This document shows positions 1 through 9,132 of a stretch of 39,914 nt of DNA, piece by piece. Where the stretch lies: assembly GCA_035504215.1 (NCBI GenBank), contig DATJSI010000057.1, positions 1 to 39,914 of the forward strand. The letters are read 5' to 3'. Positions within the stretch are counted from its first letter, which is position 1. Each line of letters starts with the position of its first letter. The DNA is from Mycobacteriales bacterium (lineage in GTDB: Bacteria > Actinomycetota > Actinomycetes > JAFAQI01). Under the pieces are notes generated by a model. It was not told the DNA's origin and did not search any database. It saw only the letters and a program-made list of their open reading frames with translations. The position numbers and the translations under genes are program-made.

Positions 1-41
1 CCGGTGAGAACAGCGGTGATCACAAGGCGACGCTTCGACAT
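1..41 (-). CDS. IS481-family transposase, N-terminal fragment cut by window edge
   Basis: An ATG at 41 on the minus strand opens a frame that runs off the left edge and reads MSKRRLVITAVLT. This matches the usual beginning of actinobacterial IS481-family transposases, whose N-terminus is a helix-turn-helix followed by a DDE integrase core. Only 13 codons are visible, so the assignment rests on this short stretch and on the repeated terminus just upstream. The full gene would be expected to run about 1 kb to the left. Confidence 0.5.
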   Translation of the reverse strand, partial: MSKRRLVITAVLT

Positions 42-62
42 GCCGAAGCCTGAGCGGCCACC

Positions 63-125
63 GCTATTCCGATGACCTGCGACACGCTATTCCGATGACC
101 TGAGACACCCCATTCCGATGTCCTG
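63..125. repeat. Three 23-bp direct repeats at the IS terminus
   Basis: Units begin at about 63, 86 and 109. The first two are identical over GCTATTCCGATGACCTG and the third has one T for A change in the core. They lie between the transposase start and the presumed IS end, so they are probably transposase-binding sites. They could also form part of the transposase promoter. Confidence 0.6.
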
Positions 126-177
126 AGCCAGGACACTGTCATCCCGACCAAATCGTCGGCGGCGGCGACGGCGTCGG

Positions 178-2889
178 TCAGTGGCTGAAGGCAACGGCAA
201 TCGGGTTGTTGCCGGTCTTCACCTTCGCGACCAGCTTGTGGTTGGCGAGGTTCACGATCGCGAGCCGTCCCGAGTACGAGCCAAGGGTCACCGCCAGCCG
301 GTGACCCGGCACCAGATCGACCGCGGTGGGATAGGGGTACGTGCCCACGGGAATCTGCGCGCCGCGCTTCCCGGTCGCCGTCTTGATCGGCGTCAGCGAT
401 CCGTAGATGTTGTTGAGCACGTACGCCGTACCCGACCGGATGGCGATGCTCTCCGGTGCGAAGCCGACCTTGATCCGGGACTCGGCGTCGTTCGTCGCCG
501 TGTCGATCGGCGTGACGTCGTCCGTGTCGCCGTTGACGACATAGACGGTCTTGCCATCGGGAGTGACGGCAAGCGCGTCGGGTGCGGCACCGACCCGGAT
601 CGCGACGCCAGGAACGCCGGTTGCGGTGTCGATCGGCGTCACCGTGTTCGATCCGTAGTTGGCCACGTACGCCGTGCTGCCATCCGGCGTGAACGCGATC
701 GCGAACGGATAGGACCCGGTCGGGATCGCCGGGCCGGCGAGGTTCGTCGCCGTGTCGATCGGCGTGACAGAGCGTCCCAGCCAGTCGAGGACGTAGGCGG
801 TCGATCCGGTTGGGTTCACCGCGATCGCGAGCGGATGCCGGCCGACAGGGATCGGCGTACCGGCAGTCTCGGTCGCCGTCGAGATGGGCGTCACGGTGTC
901 GCTGCCTGCGTTCACGGCGTAGACCGTCGATCCGTCCGGCGTGATCGCGATCCCGCCGGCGTGCCCGACGTCCCCTGCCCCGGGCGCAATCGGGATCTGC
1001 GTCACCAGCCGTTGCTTGACGGTGTTGATCACTGCAACGTGGTGTGCGCCGGCGACGAGCACGTACGCGCGGCTGCCGTCCGGACTTGTCACGATCCCGG
1101 TCGGTCTTCGGCCGACCGGGATCGGCGACCCCCTGCGATGAGTGATCAGGTCGACCGCAGTGACGGTGCCCGAGCCCTGGTTCACCACCCACGCGGTCGG
1201 GTCCTTCGAGCCGCCGGTCGACCTCACGCCGGGATGCTGCGTCGCTGCCGGGGAGCGTGAGGACCGAAGCGCCGGCCAACGCAGTCGCCGCGGCGTGAGC
1301 ACGGCGCCCGGCGAGGCTCGGTCGCGGGTGAAGACATCGTTCAGCGGTTGCGCGTACTTGTCGTTGTCCGTCATCGGCGGCAGACCCAGTGCCCGCTCGA
1401 TCGTGCGGCCCAGGCTGTAGTGCGTGTAGCGCGTGTGCGAGACGAAGCTCTTGCGGACGCCTTTCGAGCCGAGGACGAGGGTCGCGACTCGTTGCGCCGG
1501 CCGCTCGTGGTCATAGGCATCCTCGTCGAAGGTGATGATCGCGAGCGAACGCTGACTGGTCCACGCCGGCGAGTGCATGATCGCCCCGAGCGTCGAGGCC
1601 AGGAAGCGGTCACCGGAGGCGATGCCGCACCCCTCCATGTCGGTGCAGTCGTTCGGCACCACCCAGGAGAAGCTCGGCGTCGTCGAGGTGTGCGCGAGAT
1701 CCGGCCGGAGCTGTTCGAGCGGGACCAGATGCTGCGCGCAGTAGTGATACCGCGTGCGGACGTCGCGGAAGTTCATCATCTCCGCGTCGTCGTCCCAGTA
1801 GGAGTCGTGCACGGTGTCGTCGCACGGCCCGTTCGCACTTTGCGCGTACTGCTTCCAGGTCTCGTGCGCGCCGACGATCTCATCGCCGAGGTTGCGATGG
1901 TCGATGCTGTAGGTCGGGTTCTCCTCGAGCGGGTCGTCGAGCGGCATCCCGAACGTGCTGCCGCCCGCCAACGCCACGTAGTTGCCGTCGCTCGGGTGCT
2001 CCTCGGCGAAGAAGTTTGCGAGCAGGCTCCCTTGCGGGATCAGGCTGTTGAAGAACGGTGCCTGTTTGGTGTTCCCGACAATCGTGTGGAAGTCCTCGTT
2101 CTCGAAGTAGTAGAGGAACACGTGCTGGTAGCGCGGGATGTGCGCCGCCGGCGGTGCCAGCCGCGCCGGCTTGCGAGCTCGGCTTCCCAGCGAGAACGAC
2201 AGGTCGTCGGCGGTCGCCCGGTCGTAGCCCTTCTCCGGCGCGTAGTAGCCGTCGTCGTCGGTAAGCGTCGTGTCGAGCCTCAGGTCGACCACCGCGCGCC
2301 GGGCTCCGGACGGGACGACGCCGGTTACTGCGCGGCGGGTCAGCCCTGCCCGCAGCTTGCGGTCGTCGGTCGGCAACGCCGGCACCGCGACCGTCCCGAG
2401 CCGGCGGCCCGCGGCGGAGAAGAACCGTACGCCGAGCGCGGCGTGGCTGGTCGACGTGCCGCCGAGCCAGCCGGACAGCAGGAACGTGACCCCGGCCGGC
2501 AGCGGCCGACCCGACGGGGACTGCAGCCGCACCGTCTGTGCCAGGACGGCTGACCCGCCGGCGCCACCGACGAACATCTGCCCGCCGCGCCCCCGCGGCC
2601 CGGGTGCGCGCGTGCCGGGAAAGCCGTGGTCGCCGTACCGAACGACGGTCGGCAACCCCTTGACCACTCGCCAGCCGGGGATGGTGACGGTCGCCCAGCC
2701 GTTCTTGTTGGCGGCACCCGCCTCAGCGCCCGGGTTGAGCAGCAGGTTGGTGTGCGGCGCGGCCGCGTCCTGGGTTGCCGCCGGATGAGCGGACGCCCCG
2801 GACACCAGACCTGAGCCGCTCACTATCGGCCAGCTCACCAGCAGCGCGGACGCCGCGAGGGTCGAGCCGAGTCGCCGTCGCCGAGCCAT
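178..2889 (-). CDS. Secreted phosphoesterase fused to a C-terminal YVTN beta-propeller
   Basis: This 903-aa exported protein starts at ATG 2889, which is preceded by AGGGAG; the frame also extends upstream without a better start. Residues 1-34 form a twin-arginine-like or Sec signal (MARRRR then a hydrophobic stretch). Residues about 45-235 look like a beta-sandwich opening with NLLLNPGAEAG. Residues about 252-540 match the phosphoesterase/acid phosphatase family (PF04185-like): YFENEDFHTI, the probable nucleophile Ser in HPSDGNY (about residue 300), PNDCTDMEGC, and the metal-binding FDEDAYDH. From about residue 560 to the end there are at least seven repeats ending in IPVGxxP followed by PDGSxAYV, the YVTN propeller signature. 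The likely role is extracellular phosphate-ester or phospholipid hydrolysis; the substrate cannot be read from sequence. The stop lies just beyond an IS end. Confidence 0.8.
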   Translation of the reverse strand: MARRRRLGSTLAASALLVSWPIVSGSGLVSGASAHPAATQDAAAPHTNLLLNPGAEAGAANKNGWATVTIPGWRVVKGLPTVVRYGDHGFPGTRAPGPRGRGGQMFVGGAGGSAVLAQTVRLQSPSGRPLPAGVTFLLSGWLGGTSTSHAALGVRFFSAAGRRLGTVAVPALPTDDRKLRAGLTRRAVTGVVPSGARRAVVDLRLDTTLTDDDGYYAPEKGYDRATADDLSFSLGSRARKPARLAPPAAHIPRYQHVFLYYFENEDFHTIVGNTKQAPFFNSLIPQGSLLANFFAEEHPSDGNYVALAGGSTFGMPLDDPLEENPTYSIDHRNLGDEIVGAHETWKQYAQSANGPCDDTVHDSYWDDDAEMMNFRDVRTRYHYCAQHLVPLEQLRPDLAHTSTTPSFSWVVPNDCTDMEGCGIASGDRFLASTLGAIMHSPAWTSQRSLAIITFDEDAYDHERPAQRVATLVLGSKGVRKSFVSHTRYTHYSLGRTIERALGLPPMTDNDKYAQPLNDVFTRDRASPGAVLTPRRLRWPALRSSRSPAATQHPGVRSTGGSKDPTAWVVNQGSGTVTAVDLITHRRGSPIPVGRRPTGIVTSPDGSRAYVLVAGAHHVAVINTVKQRLVTQIPIAPGAGDVGHAGGIAITPDGSTVYAVNAGSDTVTPISTATETAGTPIPVGRHPLAIAVNPTGSTAYVLDWLGRSVTPIDTATNLAGPAIPTGSYPFAIAFTPDGSTAYVANYGSNTVTPIDTATGVPGVAIRVGAAPDALAVTPDGKTVYVVNGDTDDVTPIDTATNDAESRIKVGFAPESIAIRSGTAYVLNNIYGSLTPIKTATGKRGAQIPVGTYPYPTAVDLVPGHRLAVTLGSYSGRLAIVNLANHKLVAKVKTGNNPIAVAFSH

Positions 2890-2987
2890 CGCCGCTCCCT
2901 GGAGTCGCCGGCCGGCCGCGGGCCGGGGCTGACTGAACCGGCAATCAACCATCCCGCGACCGGGCTGTCAACGCAGCCGGGCGCCGC

Positions 2988-5310
<2,323 letters not shown>

Positions 5311-5316
5311 GCGCCG

Positions 5317-5322
5317 ATTCTA
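5317..5322 (-). promoter_or_regulatory. -10 box of a leaderless lysC-asd promoter
   Basis: On the minus strand TAGAAT is followed after 6 nt by the lysC ATG, placing the expected transcription start at or next to the A of the start codon. No ribosome binding site precedes the ATG. No convincing -35 box is visible. Confidence 0.45.
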
Positions 5323-5426
5323 CGGAGCGGCCTGCGTCGAGGCCGACCCATTTGTGCCGCGTCGGCGACCCGACCGACGCCGCTCGCCGCAGCGACGCCT
5401 GCGGGCTACCTGTCGGTCACCGGCCG

Positions 5427-5432
5427 TAGGCT
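5427..5432 (+). promoter_or_regulatory. -10 box of a probable leaderless ybaB-recR promoter
   Basis: TAGGCT lies 7 nt before the ybaB ATG at 5440, again without a ribosome binding site. This fits the TANNNT -10 element of actinobacterial leaderless genes. The -35 region is not recognisable. Confidence 0.4.
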
Positions 5433-5439
5433 CGGGGCC

Positions 5440-5769
5440 ATGCCCCCGCAGCCCAACATGCAGCAACTGATGAAGCAGGCCCAGAAGATGCAGCAACAGC
5501 TCGCCGCCGCGCAGGAGGAGCTCGCGTCGGCGACGGTCGAAGGCAGCGCCGGCGGCGGGCTGGTCCGCGCGACGGTCAGCGGCACCGGCGAGCTGACCGC
5601 GCTCGAGATCGACCCCCAGGCGGTCGACCCCGACGACATCGAGACGCTGCAGGACCTCGTGGTCGCCGCGGTTCGCGACGGCAAGCGGGCGGCCGACGAG
5701 CTCGCCGCGCAGACGATGGGGCCGCTCACCGGCGGCATGGCCGGCAGCCTCGGGCTGCCGGGCTTCTAG
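5440..5769 (+). CDS. ybaB: YbaB/EbfC family nucleoid-associated protein
   Basis: The 109-aa protein has the family layout: an N-terminal helix rich in Gln, Met and Lys ([20 protein letters not shown]), the conserved core [22 protein letters not shown] (in two parts, about residues 40-62), and a C-terminal helix. YbaB proteins are DNA-binding dimers that lie next to recR and dnaX in many bacteria. The start at 5440 was chosen because it gives the family N-terminus and directly follows a -10 box. The stop is 15 nt from the recR start, so the two form an operon. Confidence 0.95.
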   Translation: MPPQPNMQQLMKQAQKMQQQLAAAQEELASATVEGSAGGGLVRATVSGTGELTALEIDPQAVDPDDIETLQDLVVAAVRDGKRAADELAAQTMGPLTGGMAGSLGLPGF

Positions 5770-5784
5770 GACTGCCGCAACCCG

Positions 5785-6384
5785 ATGTACGAAGGGCCGG
5801 TCCAGGACCTCATCGACGAGCTCGGCCGGCTGCCGGGCGTCGGTCCGAAGGGCGCGCAGCGGATCGCCTTCTACCTGCTCGCCGCGGATCCGGCTGACGT
5901 CCGCCGGCTGGTGTCGGCGCTGACCGAGGTCAAGGACAAGGTCAGGTTCTGCACGATCTGCGGCAACGTCGCCGAGCAGGAGCAGTGCCGGGTCTGCCGC
6001 GACCCGCGCCGCGACCTGTCGGTGATCTGCGTGGTCGAGGAGCCGAAGGACGTCGTCGCGATCGAGCGGACGCGTGAGTTCCGCGGGCGCTACCACGTCC
6101 TCGGCGGCGCGATCTCCCCGATCGAGGGCGTCGGCCCCGACGACCTGCGGATCAAGGAGCTGATGACGCGGCTCGCCGACGACGAGGTCAACGAGCTGAT
6201 CATCGCGACCGACCCCAACCTCGAGGGCGAGGCGACCGCGACGTACCTCGCCCGGCTGGTCAAACCGATGGGTCTGCGGGTGACCCGGCTGGCGTCCGGG
6301 CTCCCGGTCGGCGGCGACCTGGAGTACGCCGACGAGGTCACCCTCGGTCGCGCCTTCGAAGGCCGCCGCCTGCTCGACGTCTGA
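5785..6384 (+). CDS. recR: Recombination mediator protein RecR
   Basis: The 199-aa length is normal for the family. The N-terminal helix-hairpin-helix is in [16 protein letters not shown]4 zinc finger uses Cys56, Cys59, Cys68 and Cys71 (FCTICGN and CRVCRD). The Toprim domain covers about residues 80-175, with [15 protein letters not shown] and the acidic [10 protein letters not shown]. RecR acts with RecF and RecO to load RecA on gapped DNA. The gene follows ybaB at short distance and is followed by the repeat array. Confidence 0.97.
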   Translation: MYEGPVQDLIDELGRLPGVGPKGAQRIAFYLLAADPADVRRLVSALTEVKDKVRFCTICGNVAEQEQCRVCRDPRRDLSVICVVEEPKDVVAIERTREFRGRYHVLGGAISPIEGVGPDDLRIKELMTRLADDEVNELIIATDPNLEGEATATYLARLVKPMGLRVTRLASGLPVGGDLEYADEVTLGRAFEGRRLLDV

Positions 6385-6901
6385 GCGGCCGCGCCGGTCG
6401 CCCCTGCCGCGCGCATGGGCCATCGGTGTCGCGACCGGCGCACGCATGGCCCACCGCTGTCGTACCACCGCAACCCTCATGGCCCATCGGTGTCGCCCTG
6501 GCGCACGCATGGCCCATCGGTGTCGCCCAGGCAACACGCATGGCCCATCGGTGTCGCCCTGGCAGCCCGCATGGGCCATCGGTGTCGCGACCCGGCGCAC
6601 GCATGGCCCACCGGTGTCGTGCCCGCGCAACCCTCCTGGCCACCGGTGTCGCCCTGGCAGCCCGCATGGCCCATCGGTGTCGTGCCCGCGCAACCCTCAT
6701 GGCCCACCGGTGTCGTGCCCCCGCAACCCTCATGGGCCACCGGTGTCGCCCTGGCAGCCCGCATGGGCCATCGGTGTCGTGACTGGCGCACGCATGGGCC
6801 ATCGGTGTCGCCCTGGCAACCCTCATGGGCCATCGGTGTCGTGCCCGCGCAACCCTCGTGGGCCGTGCGTGCATGGGCAAGGCGTGCGGCGGCGCTGGGG
6901 T
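6385..6901. repeat. Array of 14-15 short direct repeats between recR and dnaX
   Basis: This 517-bp stretch between two convergent genes contains no gene. Clear units start at 6415, 6446, 6479, 6509, 6540, 6571, 6603, 6636, 6666, 6699, 6732, 6763, 6794 and 6825; decayed ones start at 6858 and 6873. Each unit has a 17-bp core, ATGGSCCAYCGGTGTCG, then a 13-16 bp tail of three main kinds: ending GGCGCACGC, CGCAACCCTC or CTGGCAGCCCGC. The period is 30-33 bp with a mean of about 31.6. The periods are not multiples of three, so the array is not coding. The first nine bases, ATGGSCCAT, are self-complementary except for the centre. Confidence 0.92.
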
Positions 6902-8785
6902 TCAGCTGGTGTCGATCTCGCCGATCACCTGGCCGCCGAGCTCCTGCTTGAGCAGGTTCAGCGCGGAGCTCTGCGGATCGACCGACGTCGAACCCTCGAG
7001 ATCGATGACGTCCTCGGACCCTTCCGGCTCGGCCTCGTGTGCGGCAGCGGCGGTGGCCGGGCGACCCTTCCCCGACGGCGGCGCGTCGGCCGGGCTCGCG
7101 CTCGCCGCCGGCCGCGCCGGCTCTGCGCCGCCGCGCTCGCCCGACGTGGTGCGTACGACCAGGTCCAGCCCGAGCACCTCTTTCAACGCGGCGCCCACGA
7201 CGTCCCCGAACTCGCTAGCGACCCGGGTCGCGAGCCCCGGCGTCTGGAACGACAGCGTCAGGCTCTTCTCGTCGAGTGCCACCGGTTGCGCCCCGAACAT
7301 CAGCGCCTGCGCCGTACGACTGCGCTTCTTGACCGCGTCCAGCACCGGGTCCCACATCCGCTCGAGTGCAACCAGGTCGATGCGTCCCGGCACCGAAGGC
7401 TCGGATGCCGCCGGCGGGGCGGTTTCGACCTCCGCCTCCTGCTGGCCGGCAGCGGCCGCGACCTCGACGTCGGACTCGGGCCCGGCCACCGGCGCCGGCT
7501 CGGCCGGGGATACGGCGGGCGGCGTCTCGGGTTCGGCGGCCTTCGCCGCCGGGGGGCGCCCACTCGGGCGTGGCGACTCGACACCGGCCGCGGGTGTCGT
7601 CGGCGCCGCGCCGTCCACTCCGGTGGCCGACAGCCGGCGCTCGAGCAGGTCGAGCCGCGAGAGCATCGCCGCCACGTCTTCGGCCGCGCCCGGCAACAGC
7701 ACGCGGGCGCACGCGAGCTCGAGCACGAGCCGGGGTGACGTCGTACCCCGCATCTCGACCAGCGCCTCGGCCATCACGTCGCCGGCTCGCGAGAGCGACG
7801 CGCGGCCGTACTTCGTCGCTTGCGCGCGCATCCGTTCGAGCTGGTCGGCGGGCGCATCGAGCAGGCCGCTGTCGGCGGCATCGGGTACGGCATCGAGCAC
7901 CAGCAGGTCGCGGAAGCGCTCGAGGAGATCCTGGGCGAAGCGGCGCGGCTCCAGCCCCGCATCGATGACACGGTCGACGGCCCGGAAGACCGCGCCGCCG
8001 TCACCTGCGACGAAGGCGTCGACGGCCTCGTCGAGCAACGCCGCGTCGGTATAGCCGAGCAGAGCAAGCGCGCGGTCGTAGGTGATCGTCTCGTCCCCAG
8101 ACCCTGCGGCGAGCTGGTCGAGGATCGACTGTGCGTCCCTGGCGGAGCCGGCGCCGGCCCGCACGATCAACGGCAGCACCGACGGCTCGATCCTTATGCC
8201 CTCGGCCTCGGCGAGCGTCGCCAGGTGCTCGCGCATCACCTGCGGCGGGATCAGGCGGAACCGGTAGTGGAAGGTCCGTGACTTGATCGTCGTGAGCACC
8301 TTGTCGGGCTCGGTCGTCGCGAAGATGAACTTCACGTGCGGCGGCGGCTCCTCGACCACCTTGAGCAGCGCGTTGAACGCCGCGGTGGTGATCATGTGCG
8401 CCTCGTCGATCACGTAGATCTTGAACCGCGACGACACCGGCGCGAAGAACGCCCGCTCGCGCAGGTCGCGGGCGTCGTCGACGAGGCCGTGCGACGCAGC
8501 GTCGATCTCGATGACGTCGAGCGACCCCGGTCCGTTGGGCGCGAGCGCTACGCAGGAGTCGCACACACCGCATGGCGTCGGCGTCGGGCCCTTCTCGCAG
8601 TTCAACGACCGCGCAAGGATCCGCGCGCTCGACGTCTTGCCGCAGCCACGCGGGCCGCTGAACAGATACGCGTGGTGGATCCGTCCCGACGCCAGCGCCT
8701 GGCAGATCGGCTCAGTCACGTGCTCCTGGCCGAAGACCTCGGCGAACGAGCCGGGCCGGTACTTCCGGTACAGCGCGAGCGACAT
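6902..8785 (-). CDS. dnaX: DNA polymerase III subunit gamma/tau
   Basis: The 627-aa clamp-loader ATPase starts at ATG 8785, preceded by GGAGG at 8-nt spacing; the open frame further upstream runs through the SRP RNA and is not coding. The Walker A motif is GPRGCGKT (residues 44-51) and the zinc module uses Cys63, Cys72, Cys75 and Cys78. Walker B and sensor regions appear as VIDEAHMITTAAFNALLK and the following EEPP. Residues from about 360 hold the collar domain, then a long Pro/Ala-rich linker and a C-terminal tau-like domain. No A6G slippery heptamer was seen, so I find no sign of programmed frameshifting to a gamma form. Confidence 0.96.
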   Translation of the reverse strand: MSLALYRKYRPGSFAEVFGQEHVTEPICQALASGRIHHAYLFSGPRGCGKTSSARILARSLNCEKGPTPTPCGVCDSCVALAPNGPGSLDVIEIDAASHGLVDDARDLRERAFFAPVSSRFKIYVIDEAHMITTAAFNALLKVVEEPPPHVKFIFATTEPDKVLTTIKSRTFHYRFRLIPPQVMREHLATLAEAEGIRIEPSVLPLIVRAGAGSARDAQSILDQLAAGSGDETITYDRALALLGYTDAALLDEAVDAFVAGDGGAVFRAVDRVIDAGLEPRRFAQDLLERFRDLLVLDAVPDAADSGLLDAPADQLERMRAQATKYGRASLSRAGDVMAEALVEMRGTTSPRLVLELACARVLLPGAAEDVAAMLSRLDLLERRLSATGVDGAAPTTPAAGVESPRPSGRPPAAKAAEPETPPAVSPAEPAPVAGPESDVEVAAAAGQQEAEVETAPPAASEPSVPGRIDLVALERMWDPVLDAVKKRSRTAQALMFGAQPVALDEKSLTLSFQTPGLATRVASEFGDVVGAALKEVLGLDLVVRTTSGERGGAEPARPAASASPADAPPSGKGRPATAAAAHEAEPEGSEDVIDLEGSTSVDPQSSALNLLKQELGGQVIGEIDTS

Positions 8786-8805
8786 CGAGGCGACCTCCAA
8801 CCAAT

Positions 8806-8899
8806 GGGACCCCTCGCACACCCGCCAGAGCCCGCTTACCCTTGCTGCCTTCCGGCCCTGGGGGGGTTGGGCGGGGTAACGCCGCACGAGGGGTCGGCG
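8806..8899 (-). ncRNA. ffs: Signal recognition particle RNA, small bacterial type
   Basis: The minus strand carries the invariant SRP RNA apex GGCCGGAAGGCAGCAAGGGT, flanked by long complementary arms. The ends pair as GACCCCTCG with CGAGGGGTC. Length is about 90-95 nt. The RNA binds Ffh for co-translational membrane targeting. Placement between dnaX and tRNA-Ser is the usual actinobacterial arrangement. Exact ends are estimated from the closing helix. Confidence 0.93.
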
Positions 8900-8902
8900 C
8901 CC

Positions 8903-8908
8903 ACTGTA
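8903..8908 (-). promoter_or_regulatory. -10 box of the SRP RNA promoter
   Basis: TACAGT on the minus strand lies about 7 nt before the expected 5' end of the SRP RNA. The -35 region (about GGTCGG at 17-nt spacing) is weak. Confidence 0.4.
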
Positions 8909-8990
8909 GTCGCGGCCGGTGACAGCCGACCAGGCCGCGCACACCGCGGTCGCCCTCGCTCGCCGGCTGCCGGCGCACCACCGAAGTCGA

Positions 8991-8996
8991 TAGAAT
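8991..8996 (+). promoter_or_regulatory. -10 box of the tRNA-Ser promoter
   Basis: TAGAAT ends 7 nt before the first base of the tRNA, so transcription would begin almost at the mature 5' end. No clear -35 box is seen. Confidence 0.4.
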
Positions 8997-9003
8997 CCCG
9001 GAC

Positions 9004-9092
9004 GGAGGATTCGCCTAGTTGGCCTATGGCGCACGCTTGGAAAGCGTGTTGGGGGCAACCCCTCGCGAGTTCGAATCTCGCATCCTCCGCCA
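9004..9092 (+). tRNA. tRNA-Ser, anticodon GGA
   Basis: The 89-nt sequence folds as a class II tRNA with a long variable arm. The acceptor strand GGAGGAT pairs with ATCCTCC, followed by G and an encoded CCA. The anticodon loop is CTTGGAAAG with GGA at 9039-9041, and the T arm contains GTTCGAATC. It reads UCC and UCU codons. Confidence 0.97.
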
Positions 9093-9132
9093 CGCGCGGC
9101 CCGTCCTCGCCCGCCGGAGTTGGAGGTCTGCG

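Larger units (their letters stand above)
1..142 (-). mobile_element. End of an IS481-type insertion sequence (partial)
   Basis: The left edge holds the 5' end of a transposase gene on the minus strand. It is preceded by three direct repeats of about 23 bp that share the core ATTCCGATGACCTG, at about 63-79, 86-102 and 110-125 (the third reads GTCCTG). Multiple internal repeats at the terminus and a TGT-type end fit IS481/IS3-like elements. The outer end probably lies at about 135-142, close to the stop of the neighbouring phosphoesterase gene at 178. The other end and the target duplication are outside the window, so the extent is an inference. Confidence 0.5.

Noticed and set aside
20-1279. 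419-aa minus-strand open frame rich in Arg and Asp
   Set aside because: It is an out-of-frame shadow of the YVTN propeller repeats; its own repeats mirror those of the real gene.
6415-6873. CRISPR array
   Set aside because: The constant part is only 17 bp, the intervening 13-16 bp recur in three types instead of being unique, and there are no cas genes nearby.
6415-6951. Open frames of 118-178 aa through the repeat array on both strands
   Set aside because: Unit lengths of 30, 31, 32 and 33 bp keep changing the frame, so no repeated peptide is maintained; the frames exist only because GC-rich repeats lack stops.
6902-8785. Programmed frameshift in dnaX producing a gamma subunit
   Set aside because: No run of A or slippery heptamer is present in the gene; high-GC actinobacterial dnaX normally makes only the long form.
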